Source: Candidatus Promineofilum glycogenicum | GTDB lineage: Bacteria > Chloroflexota > Anaerolineae > Promineifilales > Promineifilaceae | Assembly (NCBI GenBank): GCA_016707605.1 | Contig: JADJHJ010000001.1 | Span: 248,001-312,000, forward strand | DNA: 64,000 nucleotides | Direction of reading: 5' to 3' | Shown here: positions 36,867-45,840 of the stretch, piece after piece | How the letters are laid out: each line of letters starts with the position of its first letter | Numbering within the stretch: the stretch's first letter is position 1 | Program-made: the position numbers and the translations under genes | Notes under the pieces: model-generated | The model's input: only the letters and a program-made list of their open reading frames with translations | What the model was told of the DNA's origin: nothing | Databases searched by the model: none

Positions 36867-38678
36867 ATGTCTCACAGAAAATCAGTTGGCGTTGGCTTCC
36901 TGGCCGTGCTGTTGTTCGCGCTGATGATAAGCACCAGCGTAATGGCCGCGCCGCCTCAGCCACCGAGTGCCCCGGATTTTGGCCCCAACGTACTCATCTT
37001 CGACCCCTCCATGCCCACCAGCGAAATCCAGGCCGCCGTTGATGCCATCTACGTCCAGCAGGTCGACGACGAGATGGGGCCGAATCGCTATGCGCTGCTG
37101 TTCAAGCCCGGAACCTACGGCAGCAATGACAATCCGCTCCTGGTTCGGGTGGGCTACTACACCGAGGTGGCCGGCTTAGGCCAGTCGCCGACCGACGTGG
37201 TCATCAATGGCCACGTCGACGTCTACAACCGCTGCCTGACCCCCGATAACTGCATCGCCCTGGTCAACTTCTGGCGCTCGCTGTCGAACCTGACTATCCA
37301 GGTCAATGGCCTGGGGCTGGACGGCTGCCGGGCCTCGGGCAACTTCTGGGCCGTCTCGCAGGCGTCGCCGATGCGGCGGGTCAAGATCACCGGCGGCAAC
37401 CTGACCCTCATGGACTATTGCACCGGCGGCCCGCAGTACGCCAGCGGCGGCTTTATCGCCGATTCCCAGACTACCTTCGTCGTCAATGGTTCCCAGCAGC
37501 AGTTCCTGGTGCGGGATAGTAGCGTCGAAGGCTGGTCGAACGCGGTCTGGAATCAGGTCTTCTCCGGCGTCACCGGCGCGCCGGCTTACACCTTCCCCGA
37601 CCCGCCGTACACGACGCTGGCAACAAGCCCCATCACCCGGGAGAAGCCGTATCTGTACGTCGATGCGTCGGGCAACTACAACGTCTTCGTGCCGAAGACG
37701 CGCCTTGAATCCGCGGATACGACGTGGGGCAATGGGGCAACCCCCGGATACTCCATTCCCATTGACCAGTTCTTCATTGCCCAGCCGACGGACAGTGTCA
37801 GGGACATCAACAAGGCCCTCGCTCGCGGCCAGCACGTGATCTTCACCCCGGGCGTCTATCATCTGGATAAGACGATTCAGGTCAAAAACCCGAACACCAT
37901 CGTGTTGGGTCTGGGCCTGGCCACGTTGGTGCCGGATAAAGGCATTCCGGCCATGACGGTCGCCAACGTGCGCAGCGTAACGGTGGCCGGGCTGATGTTT
38001 GATGCCGGCCCCAAGAACTCGCGGGTGCTGCTAGAGGTGGGCAAGGGCAACTCCCCCAATAACATCAAATGGAGCGATCCGAAAAACCCGACCCTGCTGG
38101 CCGACGTCTTCTTCCGCATCGGCGGCCCGACCGTCGGCAAGGCCACGACCAGCCTGGTGGTCAACAGCGATAACGTGGTGCTGGACCACATCTGGGCCTG
38201 GCGGGCCGACCACGGCAATGGCGTGGGCTGGACGCTGAACACGGCCGACACCGGCGTGATCGTCAACGGCGACAACGTGACGGCCTATGGCCTGTTCGTT
38301 GAACATTACCAGAAGTACGAGCTGATCTGGAACGGCGAAAACGGCCGCACGATCTTCTTCCAGAACGAAATGCCGTACGACCCGCCCTCTCAGGCCGCCT
38401 GGCAGCACGACGGTGTCAACGGCTACGCGGCCTACAAGGTCGCCGACTCGGTTAAGGTGCATGAAGCCTGGGGGCTGGGCAGCTACAGCTACTTCAACGT
38501 CGGCCCGGATATCCACGCCGCCCGCGCCTTTGAAGTCCCGGTCACGCCCGGCGTGAAAATGCACTCCCTCCTGACCGTCTTCCTCAATGCCAATGGCGGC
38601 ATTGACCACGTGATCAACGACACCGGCGCGCCGGTGAATTCGTCGAACCAGACGTCGTATATCCTGAACTACCCGTAG
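36867..38678 (+). CDS. Secreted parallel beta-helix protein
   Basis: 603 residues; ATG 36867 lies six bases after AAGGAGA. A Sec signal peptide (VGFLAVLLFALMISTSVMA) is cleaved near residue 29. The body is rich in strand-turn repeats typical of pectate-lyase-like right-handed beta-helices: YALLFKPGTYG, VGYYTEVAGLGQSPTDVVI, GQHVIFTPGVYHLDKTIQV, NTIVLGLGLATLVPDKG, SVTVAGLMFDAG, NVVLDHIWAWRADHG, DNVTAYGLFVEHYQ. Similar proteins are annotated as coagulation factor 5/8-type or GH55-like glucanases; I see no proven catalytic residues. Probably an exported polysaccharide-acting or adhesive protein. Confidence 0.75.
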   Translation: MSHRKSVGVGFLAVLLFALMISTSVMAAPPQPPSAPDFGPNVLIFDPSMPTSEIQAAVDAIYVQQVDDEMGPNRYALLFKPGTYGSNDNPLLVRVGYYTEVAGLGQSPTDVVINGHVDVYNRCLTPDNCIALVNFWRSLSNLTIQVNGLGLDGCRASGNFWAVSQASPMRRVKITGGNLTLMDYCTGGPQYASGGFIADSQTTFVVNGSQQQFLVRDSSVEGWSNAVWNQVFSGVTGAPAYTFPDPPYTTLATSPITREKPYLYVDASGNYNVFVPKTRLESADTTWGNGATPGYSIPIDQFFIAQPTDSVRDINKALARGQHVIFTPGVYHLDKTIQVKNPNTIVLGLGLATLVPDKGIPAMTVANVRSVTVAGLMFDAGPKNSRVLLEVGKGNSPNNIKWSDPKNPTLLADVFFRIGGPTVGKATTSLVVNSDNVVLDHIWAWRADHGNGVGWTLNTADTGVIVNGDNVTAYGLFVEHYQKYELIWNGENGRTIFFQNEMPYDPPSQAAWQHDGVNGYAAYKVADSVKVHEAWGLGSYSYFNVGPDIHAARAFEVPVTPGVKMHSLLTVFLNANGGIDHVINDTGAPVNSSNQTSYILNYP

Positions 38679-38727
38679 GGGAGATGGATCATCACGCTGA
38701 CAGATTGACAATCAGCGTCGACTAAAA

Positions 38728-38771
38728 ATGCGAGATACGAGTCAGGCAAGCTCCTGACTCGTATCTCGCAT
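38728..38771. terminator. 19-bp perfect palindrome with heptamer arms (convergent terminator candidate)
   Basis: Arms 38728-38746 and 38753-38771 are exact complements (ATGCGAGATACGAGTCAGG) with a six-base loop; further GTATCTC heptamers continue to 38790. It separates the beta-helix gene from the converging Tat-exported protein. Confidence 0.75.
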
Positions 38772-38785
38772 TTCGTATCTCGTAT

Positions 38786-39880
38786 CTAGATTTGGTTCTG
38801 CGCCCGATAGTCGGTAATGGCTTGCCGCAGCGCAGTGCGGTTGCTGAGGGCAGCGCGGCTGGGGCCGGCCAGTTGCTCCTCAAATACCGCGCCGACCTGA
38901 TTGGCCTGGTCGGCCGTCACCCGCGCCCGAACGATAACCTCGTCGCGCAGCGGCCGAACCAGCCGCCGTTGCAGCGCCGGCTCGCCATCGATGCGTTGCA
39001 GCCATACGTCGAGCGGCTGGGCAATGTTGGTGTCCAGCCCGGCGATGGTGCTCGGCGTCTCGGCCAGCAGCTTGGTCAGCGCCTCCATCACCCCGGCCGC
39101 CTTCTCGCCCGCGCCAAACGGCAGCCAGCGGCGCAGCCCGGCGAACCACTCGGCCAGCAGCTCCAGGAAGTTGCCGACGCGATCGACCGCCCGTTGCAGC
39201 CAACTCTCCACCTCGCCATAGAAGCCGCGCATCTTCTCCGCCTGCACGCCCAGCCACTGGCGGCCGTTGTCGAGCAGGGGGATGTGGGCCTCGATCTCGC
39301 TCAAGGCCAGTTGCCCGCCGTCCAGCCCGGCTGATAGGGCCGGCACGCCGCCGAGGAGTTCGCCCAGCTTTTGCCCCACGACGCCCAGGCCGTTCTCTAC
39401 CACGCCGCCCAGGTCGGCCGTGTCCAACTGCTCATAGAGCGCCACCAGACCGCCGAGGATGCCGAGTTGCGTCCGAGCGCCGTCCAGCTCCAGCACCGTG
39501 CTGTCATGCGCGCCGCGAGCGTTGATCTCACCGGCCCGCGCCGCTTCCAGATCGCGCAACGCCTGGTCGAGTTGGGCGCGCAACTGCATGTTCTCCGCCT
39601 GCGACGCGGCCAGTTGGACCAAGACCTCTTCGCCGCCGGCTGCCTGGCTGATGGCCGGGACGACCGGGACGAGCGTCGGATAGACATCGACCACGCTGCC
39701 GCCCGTCACCGCCGCCACGCCCGCCGCCGTCGCCGGCGACTCCGTCGAAATAACAATCGGCGCGACGCCCCGCCGGAGGAGCGCCGCGCCGCCGCCAGTG
39801 GCCGCCGCGGCCACGGCCGTCACCGTGGCTACCTTGATGAAACCGCGCCGGGAAACCCCATTCGCGTCCTGTCGGGTCAT
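38786..39880 (-). CDS. Tat-exported coiled-coil protein of unknown function
   Basis: 364 residues. The N-terminus SRRGFIKVATVTAVAAAAT is a twin-arginine signal. After a variable stretch, residues about 88-130 form a coiled coil (VQLAASQAENMQLRAQLDQA), followed by long amphipathic helices with Leu/Gly-rich parts (LGGLVALYEQLDTADLGGVV, KLGELLGGVPALSAGLDGGQ) and a helical C-terminus. No catalytic motif or known domain. Likely an extracytoplasmic helical protein, perhaps envelope-associated. Confidence 0.65.
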   Translation of the reverse strand: MTRQDANGVSRRGFIKVATVTAVAAAATGGGAALLRRGVAPIVISTESPATAAGVAAVTGGSVVDVYPTLVPVVPAISQAAGGEEVLVQLAASQAENMQLRAQLDQALRDLEAARAGEINARGAHDSTVLELDGARTQLGILGGLVALYEQLDTADLGGVVENGLGVVGQKLGELLGGVPALSAGLDGGQLALSEIEAHIPLLDNGRQWLGVQAEKMRGFYGEVESWLQRAVDRVGNFLELLAEWFAGLRRWLPFGAGEKAAGVMEALTKLLAETPSTIAGLDTNIAQPLDVWLQRIDGEPALQRRLVRPLRDEVIVRARVTADQANQVGAVFEEQLAGPSRAALSNRTALRQAITDYRAQNQI

Positions 39881-40054
39881 GATTGGTTCCTGTTACCTTG
39901 AATAAGTCTCGCGGCCCCCAGCACCGCGCGCTGTCCGTTGATCAGACAGCGTAAAGCCGATGTCTATTACGTAACATCCGCTTCCCTCGTCGCGCCCCCC
40001 TCTGACGGCACTTATCGACTACTAACCTACTAGTCCCTAGTCACTAATAACTAC

Positions 40055-41017
40055 TCACTGGCTGCCGGCCGCATACCCAAACAACCGCAACAACCCCGGA
40101 TTGCGCCGCCAGTTTGGCTCCACCTTGACCCATAACTCTAAAAACACCTTGGCGTCCATAAGTTGCTCGATCTGTTCCCGCGCCGCCGCGCCCAGTTGCT
40201 TCAGTTGTGCCCCGCCCGCGCCGATGACGATGCTTTTGTGGCTGTCGCGCTCCACGAAGATGTCGGCGCTGATGTAGATGGCGCCGTTGGGCCGCTCCTT
40301 GAAGTCGCGCACCTGGACGGCCGTGCCATAGGGAATCTCGTCGCGCAGTTGCAGCATCAGTTGCTCGCGGATCAGTTCGGCGGCGATGTTGCGCTCGAAG
40401 ACGTCGGTGATCTGCTCCGGCGGGTAGTAGCGCGGCCCCTCCGGCAGCGCGGCCACCAGCCGCTCCAGCAGTTCGGCCACGCCCTGGCCGTCGGTCGCCG
40501 ACAGATGCAGCCAGGCCGCGCCGGGCAGCAGCGCCGTGTAGACTTCGGTGTAGCGCAGCACGTCGGCCGCCGGCGTGGCGTCCACCTTGTTCAGCCCCAT
40601 GATCACCTTGTCCACCCCGACCCCGCCCAGCCGCTCGGCGATCAGCCGGTCGTCCTCACCGGGTGGCGTGGTCAGGTCGAGCAGCCACAACACCACGTCG
40701 GCGTCGCTCAGCATCTCCAGCGCCGACTGCACCATGAACTCGTCCAGTTCGTGGCGCGGCTGGGTGATGATGCCCGGCGTATCGACAAAGACGATCTGGT
40801 ACGACTCCTCGGTGATGATGCCCAGTTGGCGGGTGCGCGTCGTCTGCGGCCGGTGGCTGACGGCGGCGATCTTCTGCCGCAGCAGGGCGTTCATCAGCGT
40901 GCTCTTGCCCACGTTGGGGCGGCCAACCAGGGCCACAAAGCCGGAGCGATGCCCCTCCGGTGTCTCATAGCTGGCGGCGGTTTCGTCAATCGTCGGGTCG
41001 TCGGGTTGCTCAGTCAT
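40055..41017 (-). CDS. era: GTPase Era
   Basis: 320 residues: G1 GRPNVGKSTLMNALL, switch region SHRPQTTRTRQLGI, G3 FVDTPGI, G4 GLNKVDAT, and a C-terminal KH domain with ERDSHKSIVIGAGGAQLKQL. Era binds the 3' end of 16S rRNA in 30S assembly. A short N-terminal extension precedes the G domain. Upstream on the same strand is the nitrilase gene, separated by a heptamer repeat. Confidence 0.95.
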   Translation of the reverse strand: MTEQPDDPTIDETAASYETPEGHRSGFVALVGRPNVGKSTLMNALLRQKIAAVSHRPQTTRTRQLGIITEESYQIVFVDTPGIITQPRHELDEFMVQSALEMLSDADVVLWLLDLTTPPGEDDRLIAERLGGVGVDKVIMGLNKVDATPAADVLRYTEVYTALLPGAAWLHLSATDGQGVAELLERLVAALPEGPRYYPPEQITDVFERNIAAELIREQLMLQLRDEIPYGTAVQVRDFKERPNGAIYISADIFVERDSHKSIVIGAGGAQLKQLGAAAREQIEQLMDAKVFLELWVKVEPNWRRNPGLLRLFGYAAGSQ

Positions 41018-41022
41018 GGGGT

Positions 41023-41085
41023 AGTTTTCAGTTGTCGGTTGTCAGTTGATAGTTGTTGGTCGTTAGTCGTTGGTGGCCAACGACT
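41023..41085. repeat. TTGTCAG/TTGATAG heptamer array
   Basis: Heptamers such as CAGTTGT, CGGTTGT, CAGTTGA, TAGTTGT, and variants based on CGTTGGT follow one another between the era start and the nitrilase stop. A similar array is at 55755-55831. Confidence 0.65.
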
Positions 41086-41095
41086 GACGGCCCAA

Positions 41096-41953
41096 TCAAT
41101 CACACGTACTCTTTTGGTACGCAATGCGTTCCAGTTCGCGCCGCATCAGGTCGGGCTGCTCGTCACGCAGCAGGGGCAGCAGTCGGCGGGCGGGGCGCAG
41201 GGCGTCGCTGTCGATCTCGGCCACGACCAGCGCCGGCTCGTGGCGCGGCCCTTCGGCCAGCAGCGAGGCATCGGGGCCATAGACGGTCGAGCCGCCCCAG
41301 AAGTCGCCGACCGCTTCGCGGCCGACGCGGTTGACGTGGATGACGAAATCGGTGAAGAGCAGGGCGTAGGCGCGGTTGATGGCCAGCACCTTCTCCGACG
41401 TGCTGACCGACTCGCCCAGGCCGTGCTCGGCCGAGGCCGACAGCAGCAGCAGGATGTCGGCCCCGTCCTGCCACAGCAGATAGGGCAGGCCGGCGTGCCA
41501 GAAGTCCTCGCACACCAGCAGGCCCATGCGGCCGAAGCGCGTATCGAACGCCCGCGCCCGGTCGCCGTGGGCGAAGGTGTGGGCCTCGTTGAACGCGCCA
41601 TAGGTCGGCAAGTAGATTTTGCGGTGGCGGTGCACCAGGCGGCCGTTAGAGAGGTAGGCGGCGGTGATGGTGTGGCGGTAGCGCTCGTCCACCTCGACAA
41701 AGCTGACCACCAGGTCGAGCCGGCGGCTGGCGTCGAGCAGGGCGGCGAAGGTCGGGTCGGCGGCGTCGGCGCGAATGGCCACGTCGAAGGCCCGGTCGCC
41801 AAGCTGATAGCCGGTGAGCGCCAGTTCGGGAAAGATGAGCAGATCGACGCCCCGCTCCACGGCCGCGGCGGCCATCTCCAGGTGCAGTTGCAGATTGGCG
41901 GCCACGTCGCCCAACACCGGCGCAATCTGGCCCAGCCCGACGTTGAATTTCAT
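41096..41953 (-). CDS. Carbon-nitrogen hydrolase (nitrilase superfamily)
   Basis: 285 residues from ATG 41953. The catalytic triad is visible: Glu in LLIFPELALTGY, Lys in HRHRKIYLPTYG, Cys in MGLLVCEDFWH. The sequence resembles the glutaminase-like amidase domain of NAD synthetases, but the synthetase domain is absent, so it is a stand-alone amidase. The start overlaps the stop of the Lgt-like gene (ATGA), so translation is coupled. Confidence 0.85.
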   Translation of the reverse strand: MKFNVGLGQIAPVLGDVAANLQLHLEMAAAAVERGVDLLIFPELALTGYQLGDRAFDVAIRADAADPTFAALLDASRRLDLVVSFVEVDERYRHTITAAYLSNGRLVHRHRKIYLPTYGAFNEAHTFAHGDRARAFDTRFGRMGLLVCEDFWHAGLPYLLWQDGADILLLLSASAEHGLGESVSTSEKVLAINRAYALLFTDFVIHVNRVGREAVGDFWGGSTVYGPDASLLAEGPRHEPALVVAEIDSDALRPARRLLPLLRDEQPDLMRRELERIAYQKSTCD

Positions 41954-42810
41954 GCGGCCCATTGTAGCAGGACAGCGCAACCCGGCCAACCTAGAACAAA
42001 TGTTCGTATATCATCGCCTAGGGCAGAATTATTTCTGCCCTCTTCTGCCCCACCAAGCCCACGCCAGCCCACAACGGCGGCCACCAGCAGCGCCAACTCC
42101 GCCCACACCACCAGCCGCACCCCCAACACCACCGGCGACGCATCCCCCCGGCCCAGGGCCACGACGGCATGAACCAGCGCCAACCCACCCAACGTTCCCC
42201 AGAAGAGCGTTGCCGGGCGAAGTCGTGCTGCCCCCCACCACGCCCCGGCGAACACCAGCAGCGCCCCCATCGCCCCGGCCAGTTGCGTCCGGTAGCGCAG
42301 GGCGTAAACGCCGGCGTCGTCGGGCAAGTCGCCGGCCCACAGCCCCGGCGCGGCGGCGCGGCCGTAGGCGCAGCCCTCCACGGCGCAGGCCGCCCAGCCG
42401 AAGGCGACTAGCAAGGCCAGTCCCGGAGTCATTAGACCGGCGTAAGGCCAGAACGGCCGCCGGCTCAGCCGCGCCCATAGCCACAGCGCCGCCAGCCCGC
42501 CCACCAGCGCCCCGTGGTAGTTCAGCCCGCCCAGCCCCAACTGCCACGCTTCGACCGGGTTCTCGGCGAAGTAGGCGGCGTTGAGCCAGACGAACACCGC
42601 CCGCCCGCCCACCAACGCCCCACCCCCCGCCACCAACGCCCCGTCCAACCACCCTCCTGTCCCCTCTCCCCCTGGGAGAGGGTTAGGGAGAGGGCCTTTC
42701 CGCCGTGCCAGCCACGCCGTCACCCCCAGCGCCAGCAATACTCCCAACCCCAGCACCACGCTGTAGCCATAGAGAAAGAACGGGCCATATCGTCCCCAGA
42801 TCGGAGCCAT
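41950..42810 (-). CDS. Lgt-like (prolipoprotein diacylglyceryl transferase family) membrane protein, probably divergent
   Basis: 286 residues with about seven membrane helices: FFLYGYSVVLGLGVLLALGV, the GLGGLNYHGALVGGLAALW loop expected in Lgt, and FGWAACAVEGCAYG in place of the family signature. That signature normally carries an essential arginine (Arg143 of E. coli, in GRxxN/C...); here it is Trp-Ala-Ala, so transferase activity is doubtful. The loop after helix 1 contains KGPLPNPLPGGEGTGG, encoded by an inserted palindromic repeat (42660-42696). The last 30 residues run through sequence that looks intergenic. It may be an Lgt paralogue with another role. Confidence 0.6.
   Translation of the reverse strand: MAPIWGRYGPFFLYGYSVVLGLGVLLALGVTAWLARRKGPLPNPLPGGEGTGGWLDGALVAGGGALVGGRAVFVWLNAAYFAENPVEAWQLGLGGLNYHGALVGGLAALWLWARLSRRPFWPYAGLMTPGLALLVAFGWAACAVEGCAYGRAAAPGLWAGDLPDDAGVYALRYRTQLAGAMGALLVFAGAWWGAARLRPATLFWGTLGGLALVHAVVALGRGDASPVVLGVRLVVWAELALLVAAVVGWRGLGGAEEGRNNSALGDDIRTFVLGWPGCAVLLQWAA
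42660..42696. repeat. CCCTCTCCC...GGGAGAGGG palindrome inserted in the Lgt-like gene
   Basis: CCCTCTCCC (42662-42670), CCT, GGGAGAGGG (42674-42682), then TTAGGGAGAGGG. In frame with the gene, it encodes PLPNPLPGGEG. The same element, disturbed, is at 51215-51285 in the biotin carrier gene. Confidence 0.8.
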
Positions 42811-42957
42811 AGGCCGGAGAGTAGCGCCGCCGCGCCACCCAGGCAACCCACCGTCGGCCACTGTTAACCGTGGCCATCGCTTGCGACCCCATCCAAACCG
42901 CGTAGAATAACCGCGGCGCGCCCGTTCGCGCTCCTTCCCAGCGAGCCGGAACGAACC

Positions 42958-43440
42958 ATGACCAAACCCGACGATCGCCCCCACGCCACGATGGCCGCCC
43001 GCAAGCGCATCGCCCTCGTTGCCCACGACAATAAGAAGGACGACCTGCTCGAATGGGTCAGCTTCAACCTGGCCAAGCTGGCCGACCACGACTTCTACGC
43101 CACCGGCACGACCGGCGCGCTGTTGGCCGACAAACTCGGCCTGAACGTGACCCAGATGCAAAGCGGCCCGCTGGGCGGCGACCAGCAACTTGGCGCGCGC
43201 ATCGTCGATGGCCACATCGACATGCTGATCTTCTTCTGGGATCCGCTCCAGGCCCAGCCCCACGACCCCGACATCCGCGCCCTGTTGCGCATTGCCGCCG
43301 TCTGGAACATCCCCGTGGCCACCAACCGGGCTACGGCCGACTTCCTCATCTCCTCGCCCTTCATGTCCACGGCCTACGACCGGCTGCTGACCGATTACTA
43401 CGATTATCAGCACCGTATGGACAAAAAAGACGAAGAGTGA
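42958..43440 (+). CDS. mgsA: Methylglyoxal synthase
   Basis: 160 residues. RIALVAHDNKKDDLLEWVSF, ATGTTGALL, MQSGPLGGDQQLGARI, IDMLIFFWDPLQAQPHDPDI (catalytic Asp) and NIPVATNRATADFLI are all diagnostic. Converts dihydroxyacetone phosphate to methylglyoxal, relieving sugar-phosphate stress when phosphate is low. A short basic N-terminal extension precedes the core. Confidence 0.95.
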   Translation: MTKPDDRPHATMAARKRIALVAHDNKKDDLLEWVSFNLAKLADHDFYATGTTGALLADKLGLNVTQMQSGPLGGDQQLGARIVDGHIDMLIFFWDPLQAQPHDPDIRALLRIAAVWNIPVATNRATADFLISSPFMSTAYDRLLTDYYDYQHRMDKKDEE

Positions 43441-43483
43441 CATCCCATACCAATCCACGACTTCCCACACAGAGGAGCAGCCC

Positions 43484-44566
43484 ATGGACATTCAGCTCAT
43501 TCCCCTTGAATCTGGCCAGACTCGCCAGCCGCCGGCGCAAGACCTCGGCTTCTGTCTCCACTTCGCCAACCGTATGTTCACCCAGCGCTACAGCAAGGGG
43601 CGCGGCTGGCACGACGCGCGCATTGAACCCTACGGGCCATTGCAACTCGCGCCATCGACGGCCGTCTTCCACTACGCCCAACTGATCTTCGAGGGGCTGA
43701 AGGCCTACCGCCGGCCCGACGGTCACATCAACCTCTTCCGGCCGATGGAAAACATGCGTCGCTTCAATAACTCGGCTCGCCGCATGGCCATGGCCACGGT
43801 GGACGAGGAGGAACATCTGGAGGCCATCTGTCGCCTGATTGAACTGGAGCACAACTGGGTGCCCAGCCTCCCGGACGCCACACTTTACATAAGACCAACG
43901 ATGATCGCCCTCGATGATGCCCTCGGTGTCCACGCCAGCGCCACCTATCTCCACTTCGTCATCGTCAGCCCCGTCGGCCCCTACTTTAAGGAAGGCTTCA
44001 GCCCCGTGCCGGTCTACATCACCGACGAGTACGTGCGCGCCGTGCGCGGCGGGGTGGGCGAGGCCAAGACGGGCGGCAACTACGCCGCCAGCCTCTACGC
44101 CGGCGAAGACGCCCGCCGGCGCGGCTACTCGCAAGTGCTGTGGCTCGACGCCTTGGAGCACCGCTGGGTCGAGGAGGTCGGGGCGATGAACATCTGCTTC
44201 GTCTACGACAACCGGCGCATCGTTACCCCACCGCTGGACGGCAGCGTATTGCCCGGCGTGACGCGCAAGTCGGTCATCGAACTCGGCCGCCACCTGGGTT
44301 ACGAGGTGGCCGAGGAGCCGGTCGACGTGCACCAGATGTTAACCGACGTGAAGAGCGGGCGCATCACCGAAGTCTTCGGCTGCGGCACGGCGGCGGTCAT
44401 TGCCCCGGTCGGCAAGTTCGGCTTCCACGACGAGGCCATTATCATCAACGGCAACGAGCCTGGCCCCGTCGCCCATCACCTTTACCAGCAGTTGACCGAC
44501 ATCCAGTTCGGCCGCGCCCCCGACCCGTTCGGCTGGACACATACGATTCGGGTGAATGGGCAATAG
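43484..44566 (+). CDS. ilvE: Branched-chain amino acid aminotransferase
   Basis: 360 residues, ATG 43484 after AGAGGAG. Class IV PLP fold: HYAQLIFEGLKAYRRPDG, LYIRPTMIALDDALGVH, the PLP-lysine in GVGEAKTGGNYAASL, WLDALEHRWVEEVGAMNICF and EVFGCGTAAVIAPVG. Length and motifs are those of the larger bacterial/eukaryotic-type BCAT. Transfers the amino group between glutamate and branched-chain keto acids. Confidence 0.94.
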   Translation: MDIQLIPLESGQTRQPPAQDLGFCLHFANRMFTQRYSKGRGWHDARIEPYGPLQLAPSTAVFHYAQLIFEGLKAYRRPDGHINLFRPMENMRRFNNSARRMAMATVDEEEHLEAICRLIELEHNWVPSLPDATLYIRPTMIALDDALGVHASATYLHFVIVSPVGPYFKEGFSPVPVYITDEYVRAVRGGVGEAKTGGNYAASLYAGEDARRRGYSQVLWLDALEHRWVEEVGAMNICFVYDNRRIVTPPLDGSVLPGVTRKSVIELGRHLGYEVAEEPVDVHQMLTDVKSGRITEVFGCGTAAVIAPVGKFGFHDEAIIINGNEPGPVAHHLYQQLTDIQFGRAPDPFGWTHTIRVNGQ

Positions 44567-44690
44567 TGGCCACTGACCACTCCTAGCCTGATAGTTTATG
44601 GCAGTTTCCCTGCTAGACTTGGGTTGGTATTCACGCGATCCCAAACTGGCAACGGATAACTGTCAACTTACAACTATCCTCGGAGAATCC

Positions 44691-45834
44691 ATGCGCGAAG
44701 TATCCATCCTCGGCGTCGGACAGACGCCGGTGCGCGAACACTGGGAGTTGTCGCTGCGCCAACTGGCCGTTGAGGCCGGGCGCGCGGCGATGGCCGACGC
44801 CGGCGTCGATCATCTCGATGCCATCTACGTCAGCAACATGAACAGCGACCGCCTTGGCGGCCAGCGCCACCTGGGCGCGCTCGTGGCCGATTACCTCGGC
44901 CAGCGCGGCGTGGAGGCGGTCAAGCTGGAGGCGGCCTGCGGCTCGGCCGGTTCGGCCATGCGCCAGGGCTTGCTGGCCGTGGCCAGCGGCCAGATCGACG
45001 CCGCGCTGGTCATCGGCGTCGAGAAGCTGACCGAGTCGCCCGGCCGCGAGACGACGGCCGCCCTGGCCACGGCCGCCGACGCCGACTTCGAGGTCGAGCA
45101 CGGCATCACCTTCGTCGGCCTCAACGCGCTGATCATGCGCCGCTACATGCACGAGTTCGGCTACAGCCACCGCGACTTCGCCCCCTTCGCCCTGACCGCC
45201 CACGCCAACGCCGCCGGCAACCCCAACGCCCTCTACCGCTACGCCATCAACGAGCGCGACTATGAGCGTGGGCGCGAAGTGGCCGACCCCATCCGCCTCT
45301 ACGACGCCTCGCCCATCGGCGACGGCGCGGCGGCGCTGCTGCTCGTCCCGACCGAGCGCGCGCCGGGAGCGGTGCGCGTCGTCGGCTCGGCCTCGGCCAC
45401 CGACACGCTGGCCGTCCACGACCGCGAAGACCTGCTGCGGCTGAAGGCGGGCCGAACTGTCGGCCGGTCGCGCCTATCGCCAGGCTGGCGTCGGCCCGGA
45501 GGACATCGACCTGTTCGAGTTGCACGACGCCTTCAGCATCATGGCCGCGCTGTCGCTGGAAGCGTGCGGCTTTGCGCCGCGCGGCCAGGGCGTGCGCCTG
45601 GGGCTGGACGGCGACATCGTGCGTGGTGGGCGCATTCCCATCTCGACCATGGGCGGCCTGAAGGCGCGCGGCCATCCTGTCGGCGCGACCGGCCTCTACC
45701 AGTTGGTCGAGGCCACCCTGCAACTGCGCGGCCAGGCCGGCGCGCTCCAGATCGACGGCGCGCGCACGGCCATGACCCAGAACATCGGCGGCAGCGGGGC
45801 GACTATCGTCACCCACATCCTACAGGCAGCGTAG
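44691..45834 (+). pseudogene. Thiolase (acetyl-CoA acetyltransferase-like), one apparent frameshift
   Basis: ATG 44691 (MREVSILGVGQTPVREHWEL). The catalytic Cys region is EAACGSAGSAMRQGLLAVAS, and NPNALYRYAI with SPIGDGAAALLLV follows. At 45448-45451 an extra G (GCGGG for GCGG) shifts the frame; continuing one frame over gives ELSAGRAYRQAGVGPEDIDL, FELHDAFSIMAALSLE, GGLKARGHPVGATGLYQLVE and NIGGSGATIVTHIL, a complete C-terminal thiolase half with catalytic His and Cys-site loop. Length is 381 codons plus one base. Belongs to the archaeal/Chloroflexi SCP2-like thiolases. Error is likely because both halves are intact. Confidence 0.85.
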
Positions 45835-45840
45835 GGCCGG

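Noticed and set aside
41096..41953. NAD synthetase
   Set aside because: Only the nitrilase-type amidase domain is present; the ATP pyrophosphatase domain is missing.
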